A model generated the notes under the pieces. It was not told the origin of the DNA. It did not search any database and worked only from the letters and a program-made list of their open reading frames with translations. Source: Bacteroidia bacterium (GTDB taxonomy: Bacteria; Bacteroidota; Bacteroidia; Bacteroidales; UBA932). From it: a DNA stretch of 64,000 nucleotides. Numbering within the stretch: the stretch's first letter is position 1; every line of letters begins with the position of its first letter. Position numbers and translations under genes: made by a program. The DNA lies in the NCBI GenBank assembly GCA_009929175.1, contig SABC01000005.1, positions 1 through 64,000 of the forward strand. The letters are read 5' to 3'. Shown here in pieces: positions 60,317-64,000 of the stretch.

Positions 60317-61732
60317 ATGACTGATGCCAAACATACCCTGGTATGGAATAATTGTCTCCGTATAGTACGTGACATTATCCGTCCACAGAGCTTCAGGACA
60401 TGGTTTGAGCCAATAAAAGCAGTTAAGCTTGCCGGATCTGTACTAACAATTGAGGTCCCTTCCAACTTCTTCCGGGAATACCTGGAAGAACACTACATCG
60501 ACCTTATTGGGAAAGCTCTGAAAAGAGTTCTGGGAAAGGAGGCAAAGCTGGAATACAACGTAAGGGTTGTATCGGGAGAAGAACTTGTCACATATCCGCA
60601 ACAACCTGCCGGGGAGATTCGCAACAAATCGGTACCATTCCCCAACCAGGCTCTCAACATCTCCAACCCATTTGTAATTCCCGGGCTGCAACAACTGGAA
60701 ATTGACCCTCAGCTAAACTCACACTACTCATTCGAAAACTTCATAGAGGGAGAGTGCAACCGTCTGGCACGCTCGGCAGGCCTCAACATTGCAGCCAACC
60801 CTGGTAAGGGCACATTCAATCCTTTGTTCCTGTACGGGGGCTCCGGACTGGGAAAGACCCACCTTGCACAGGCCATTGGTATTGCCATCAAAAGGGAGTT
60901 CCCCGAAAAGATAGTGCTGTATGTAAGTGCCAACCGTTTCATGACACAGTACATGGACGCCACAACAGTAAAGAACAAACTTACCGACTTCCTCCACTTT
61001 TATCAGATGATGGATGTCCTGATAATAGACGACGTTCATGAGTTTTCGGGAAAAGCAGGTACCCAAAATGCCTTCTTCCATATATTCAGCCACCTCCATT
61101 CAATTGGAAAACAACTTATACTGACATCCGACAAAGCTCCGGTAGATCTCCAGGACCTGGAACAGAGGCTCCTCTCCCGGTTCAAATGGGGTCTGCTTGC
61201 AGAGCTGCTGCCTCCGGACTACAATACCAGGGTTGAGATCCTCAAGGCCAAAAGCTACAAGGACGGCATCTCGCTTCCCGAAGAGGTGATTTCTTATGTT
61301 GCCAACAGGGTAAGCACAAACGTCAGGGAGCTGGAAGGTACGCTTATTTCTCTTTTGGCCCACTCTACCCTCACCAACAGAAAGATAGACCTGGACCTTG
61401 CCGAAAGCCTTATAGAAAAACTGGTTACAAGGAACAAACCCGAAATCACAATAGACCGTATCCAAAAGATTGTTTGCGACTATTTTAAAATAGATTCGGA
61501 CAAATTCCTAAGCTCATCCCGCAAACGGGAATTGGTGCAGGCTCGCCAGATTGCTATGTACCTGAGCCGCAATCACACCAATAATTCGCTTGCCTCAATA
61601 GGCTCACTTACCGGTGGCAGGGACCATGCAACAGTGCTTCACGCATACAACACTGTTTGCGATCTTTTGGATACCGACAGATCTTTCCGTAAATTCGTTG
61701 TCGACATAGAGACCCAGCTAAAATCCGGCTAA
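60317..61732 (+). CDS. dnaA: Chromosomal replication initiator protein DnaA
   Basis: AAA+ initiator that binds DnaA boxes and opens oriC. The 471-residue protein has the N-terminal helicase-loading domain (residues about 1-90: SFRTWFEPIKAVKL), the Walker A GGSGLGKTHLAQAIG (about 172), Walker B VLIIDDVHEFSGK, a sensor-II RVSTNVRELEGTL and the DnaA box-binding domain with LTGGRDHATVLHA (about 435). It stands alone, followed by pepD; dnaN is not adjacent. Confidence 0.97.
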   Translation: MTDAKHTLVWNNCLRIVRDIIRPQSFRTWFEPIKAVKLAGSVLTIEVPSNFFREYLEEHYIDLIGKALKRVLGKEAKLEYNVRVVSGEELVTYPQQPAGEIRNKSVPFPNQALNISNPFVIPGLQQLEIDPQLNSHYSFENFIEGECNRLARSAGLNIAANPGKGTFNPLFLYGGSGLGKTHLAQAIGIAIKREFPEKIVLYVSANRFMTQYMDATTVKNKLTDFLHFYQMMDVLIIDDVHEFSGKAGTQNAFFHIFSHLHSIGKQLILTSDKAPVDLQDLEQRLLSRFKWGLLAELLPPDYNTRVEILKAKSYKDGISLPEEVISYVANRVSTNVRELEGTLISLLAHSTLTNRKIDLDLAESLIEKLVTRNKPEITIDRIQKIVCDYFKIDSDKFLSSSRKRELVQARQIAMYLSRNHTNNSLASIGSLTGGRDHATVLHAYNTVCDLLDTDRSFRKFVVDIETQLKSG

Positions 61733-61779
61733 CGGGATTCAATGGTTTCTGATTTATTAACACCCAAATAACTTCTATC

Positions 61780-63216
61780 ATGGAGAGTTCCAAAATATTT
61801 TCATTATTTGACCAAATCACAAAGATTCCGAGGGAGAGTGGAAAAGAGGAAAAAATCATTGCTTACCTGATTGATTTTGCAAAGAGCAGGTCTCTTGAAT
61901 ATAAAAAAGATGATGCAGGCAACGTGCTGATCACCAAACCTGGTACTCCAGGCATGGAAAATGCGCCAACCGTGGTTTTGCAAAGCCATTCCGACATGGT
62001 ATGTGAAAAGAACTCCGACAGTAATTTCAATTTTGATACCGATCCCATCCAATATGTTGAGGAAAACGGATGGCTGATAGCAAAAGAGACGACCCTTGGT
62101 GCAGATTGTGGAATAGGTATGGCGGCACAGCTGGCCATACTGGATTCGGATGATTTGGCGCATGGTCCGCTGGAAGCGCTCTTCACAACCGAAGAGGAGA
62201 CCGGCCTGACCGGAGCACAATCCCTAAAACCAGGCTTTATTACCGGGAAAATACTTATCAACCTGGACTCCGAAGACGAGGGAGAACTCTTCATAGGATG
62301 TGCAGGAGGTATCGACACTACTGCTTTGTTTGAATACAAACCCGTGGCAGTGCCCGGAGGTATGCATTTTTTCAAAGCAGGTTTCTACGGTGCTACTGGC
62401 GGCCACAGTGGAGATGATATTGAAAAGAACCGTGCCAATGCCAACCAGCTCCTTTTCCGATTCCTTTTTGAGCTATCCAAAAAAGGTGAATTTTTACTTT
62501 GTCATGTGGACGGCGGGAACAAAAGGAACGCAATTGCCAGGGAGGCATATGCAGTAATAGCATTTGAAGGTGCTATGGAGAGTGTTGCCAAAGAGCTTTT
62601 TGAAAAGTGCGAAAAAGAGGTAAGGGAAGAGTACCTGGTTTCCGACCCCGAACTGTACGGCAAAATTGAAACAAACGAAAGCATCGATAAGTCCATAGAC
62701 AGCCATACCGCAAACAGACTTATCCTGGCCATGAACGGAGTCCCACACGGCGTTCTGGCAATGAGCCAGGAGATACCGGGTCTTGTAGAAACCTCAACAA
62801 ACCTGGCTTCAATTAAAATGATCGGCAACGGCACCATAAGGATAGGAACCAGCCAGAGAAGTTCCATAAACTCTGCACGTTATAATGCCGCAAACCGGAT
62901 AGAGGCTTTGTTTACGCTGGCTGGAGCCAAAGTCAGCCATGAGAGTGAATACCCTGGATGGAAGCCCAGGACAGACTCACCCCTTCTGGAGATAAGCGTG
63001 GACTCATACACCAGGTTGTTCGGGAACAAGCCGGTTGTGAGGGCAATCCATGCCGGGCTGGAATGCGGGATGTTTCTAAAGACCTATCCTTATCTGGATA
63101 TGATCTCATTTGGCCCTACAATCAAAAGGGCGCATGCTCCGGGAGAACGGCTCGAAATATCGACTGTGGACAAATTCCGCAGATTGCTCGAGGATGTACT
63201 TGCTAATTTAAAATAA
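61780..63216 (+). CDS. pepD: Aminoacyl-histidine dipeptidase (cytosol non-specific dipeptidase)
   Basis: M20C metallopeptidase hydrolysing carnosine-type and other dipeptides. The 478 residues show VLQSHSDMVCEKN (metal His, Asp), TLGADCGIGMA (metal Asp), FTTEEETGLTGA (catalytic Glu), INLDSEDEGELFIGCAGG and FYGATGGHSGDDI. It belongs to the PepD class (longer than M20 dipeptidases such as the gene at 11.7 kb). It lies 47 bp after dnaA and 8 bp before rpe. Confidence 0.94.
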   Translation: MESSKIFSLFDQITKIPRESGKEEKIIAYLIDFAKSRSLEYKKDDAGNVLITKPGTPGMENAPTVVLQSHSDMVCEKNSDSNFNFDTDPIQYVEENGWLIAKETTLGADCGIGMAAQLAILDSDDLAHGPLEALFTTEEETGLTGAQSLKPGFITGKILINLDSEDEGELFIGCAGGIDTTALFEYKPVAVPGGMHFFKAGFYGATGGHSGDDIEKNRANANQLLFRFLFELSKKGEFLLCHVDGGNKRNAIAREAYAVIAFEGAMESVAKELFEKCEKEVREEYLVSDPELYGKIETNESIDKSIDSHTANRLILAMNGVPHGVLAMSQEIPGLVETSTNLASIKMIGNGTIRIGTSQRSSINSARYNAANRIEALFTLAGAKVSHESEYPGWKPRTDSPLLEISVDSYTRLFGNKPVVRAIHAGLECGMFLKTYPYLDMISFGPTIKRAHAPGERLEISTVDKFRRLLEDVLANLK

Positions 63217-63224
63217 AAACAATT

Positions 63225-63875
63225 ATGGCCACAATGATAGCGCCGTCCATGCTCTCTGCAGATTTCGGGAACCTGGAGAGGGACATAGAGATGATCAACA
63301 AAAGCAAAGCCCATCTTTTCCATCTGGATATCATGGACGGAGTTTTTGTCCCCAATATTTCATACGGATTCCCTGTCATCTCTGCAATCGCGAAAAAAGC
63401 AAAAAAACCGATGGATGCCCATCTGATGATTGTCGATCCCGACAGGTACTTGGAAAACTTTGCCGTAGCAGGTGTCGAGTACCTGAGTGTCCACTACGAG
63501 GCATGTACACACCTGCACCGAACACTCCAAAGAATAAAATCACTGGGCATGAAAGCAGGGATTGCCCTCAACCCTCATACTCCGGTGGAAAATATCACAG
63601 ATATCCTAGACCAGGCCCATTTTGTTCTGCTCATGTCGGTAAACCCAGGGTTTGGAGGACAAAGCTTCATTGAACACACTTACAATAAAATTGCAAGGTT
63701 ACGCAAGATGATTGACTCCCGTAATTTGGATACACTGATTGAAGTTGACGGCGGAGTCTCACAAAAAAATGCCCCGCTTTTGGTTGAAAGCGGAGCAGAT
63801 ATACTGGTTGCCGGTAATGCTGTATTTTCCACTGCAGACCCTTTAAAGACAATAGAAGAGTTTTGCAGGGTGTGA
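63225..63875 (+). CDS. rpe: Ribulose-phosphate 3-epimerase
   Basis: Interconverts ribulose-5-phosphate and xylulose-5-phosphate in the pentose phosphate pathway. The 216-residue TIM barrel has MIAPSMLSADFGNL, FHLDIMDGVFVPN (metal and acid residues), MDAHLMIVDP, LLMSVNPGFGGQSF and IEVDGGVSQKNAPLL. It starts 8 bp after pepD and ends 4 bp before the convergent birA stop. Confidence 0.97.
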   Translation: MATMIAPSMLSADFGNLERDIEMINKSKAHLFHLDIMDGVFVPNISYGFPVISAIAKKAKKPMDAHLMIVDPDRYLENFAVAGVEYLSVHYEACTHLHRTLQRIKSLGMKAGIALNPHTPVENITDILDQAHFVLLMSVNPGFGGQSFIEHTYNKIARLRKMIDSRNLDTLIEVDGGVSQKNAPLLVESGADILVAGNAVFSTADPLKTIEEFCRV

Positions 63876-63879
63876 TTGC

Positions 63880-64000
63880 CTAGCTGATCAAATACTTGAT
63901 TTCCTTGAAGTGGTACCTTTTCACGGTACCATCTTCTTTTTCCAGCAAAAGGCAGGCATTTTCGTCAATTCCTGTTATACGGGCCTCAATCACATTACCG
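63880..64000 (-). CDS. birA: Biotin--protein ligase C-terminal part (partial)
   Basis: The reverse strand encodes a C-terminal segment GNVIEARITGIDENACLLLEKE ending with HFKEIKYLIS and a stop at 63880 (quoted in part). This beta-rich end, GxIxGIdexG-LLLE-dGtvkry-FKEi-yL, matches the small C-terminal domain of biotin protein ligase (BirA). The ligase domain lies beyond the right edge, so the call rests on about 40 residues. Confidence 0.62.
   Translation of the reverse strand, partial: GNVIEARITGIDENACLLLEKEDGTVKRYHFKEIKYLIS

Noticed and set aside
1-64000. CRISPR arrays, phage genes, transposases, integrases or attachment sites
   Set aside because: I saw no regularly spaced repeats, no transposase or integrase-like proteins, and no duplicated tRNA ends; the only tRNA (Leu) has no integrated element beside it.

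Overview
The window looks like a chromosome segment from a Bacteroidota bacterium, most likely order Bacteroidales. The evidence is internal. Nearly every gene start that begins a transcript has a TAnnTTTG -7 box, often with TTTG 19 bp upstream, which is the Bacteroidetes primary-sigma promoter. Other markers are a type III glutamine synthetase, a Rho factor with a long disordered insert, fimbrillin-family lipoproteins, a TonB-receptor-like barrel, DUF1573/DUF4296/DUF3575 proteins and the LptD/amidase/MCE block. No plasmid, phage, insertion sequence or CRISPR array is visible, and no gap without a gene exceeds about 190 bp. The genus cannot be fixed from the sequence alone.

Layout. (1) 1-6.8 kb, minus strand: a GAF protein (partial), RlmI, a DEDDy exonuclease, an unusual exported MurI-like lipoprotein and PurM, then the separately promoted GlnN. 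(2) 6.9-10.8 kb, plus strand: PBP4-type DacB, an aspartate aminotransferase and a nitrilase-family hydrolase. (3) 10.7-17.4 kb, minus strand: prephenate dehydratase, then a seven-gene string (dipeptidase, small barrel protein, DeoC, Dtd, radical SAM protein, amidohydrolase, DUF4296 lipoprotein). (4) 17.4-19.7 kb, plus strand: PurD and a membrane protein. (5) 19.7-24.8 kb, minus strand: ClpX, ClpP, trigger factor, tRNA-Leu, PrmA and TpiA. (6) 24.9-28.0 kb: a FecCD-type permease with its ATPase, and a convergent aminotransferase. (7) 28.1-35.7 kb, plus strand: QueD, PolA, an ECF sigma factor, RsmG, bL34, MqnE, a PASTA protein and an RluD-type synthase. (8) 35.8-40.5 kb, minus strand: a TonB-receptor-like barrel, RuvC and SerS.

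(9) 40.6-49.0 kb is the one clear accessory region. It is an eight-gene plus-strand operon encoding four consecutive fimbrillin-fold lipoproteins, a DUF3575 protein, an OmpA/TPR-like lipoprotein, a large FimA-like protein fused to InlB-like and BIG2 modules, and a small unrecognised lipoprotein. It most resembles a type V (FimA/Mfa1-like) pilus or surface-adhesin locus, and it lies between conserved housekeeping genes.

(10) 49.0-64 kb: a 2[4Fe-4S] ferredoxin and a DUF1573 protein on interlocked divergent promoters, MeaB, a 10-TM metal-exporter-like protein with a His-rich loop, Rho, RidA, LptD, an amidase, an MCE protein, DnaA, PepD, Rpe and the C-terminus of BirA. The envelope genes (LptD, amidase, MCE, DacB, PASTA, TonB-type barrel) and the information-processing genes (DnaA, PolA, RuvC, Rho, SerS, Clp) are scattered in short operons. 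Most ORF-track starts that were TTG/GTG codons inside promoters or terminators have been moved here to the next plausible start, with reasons given per gene.
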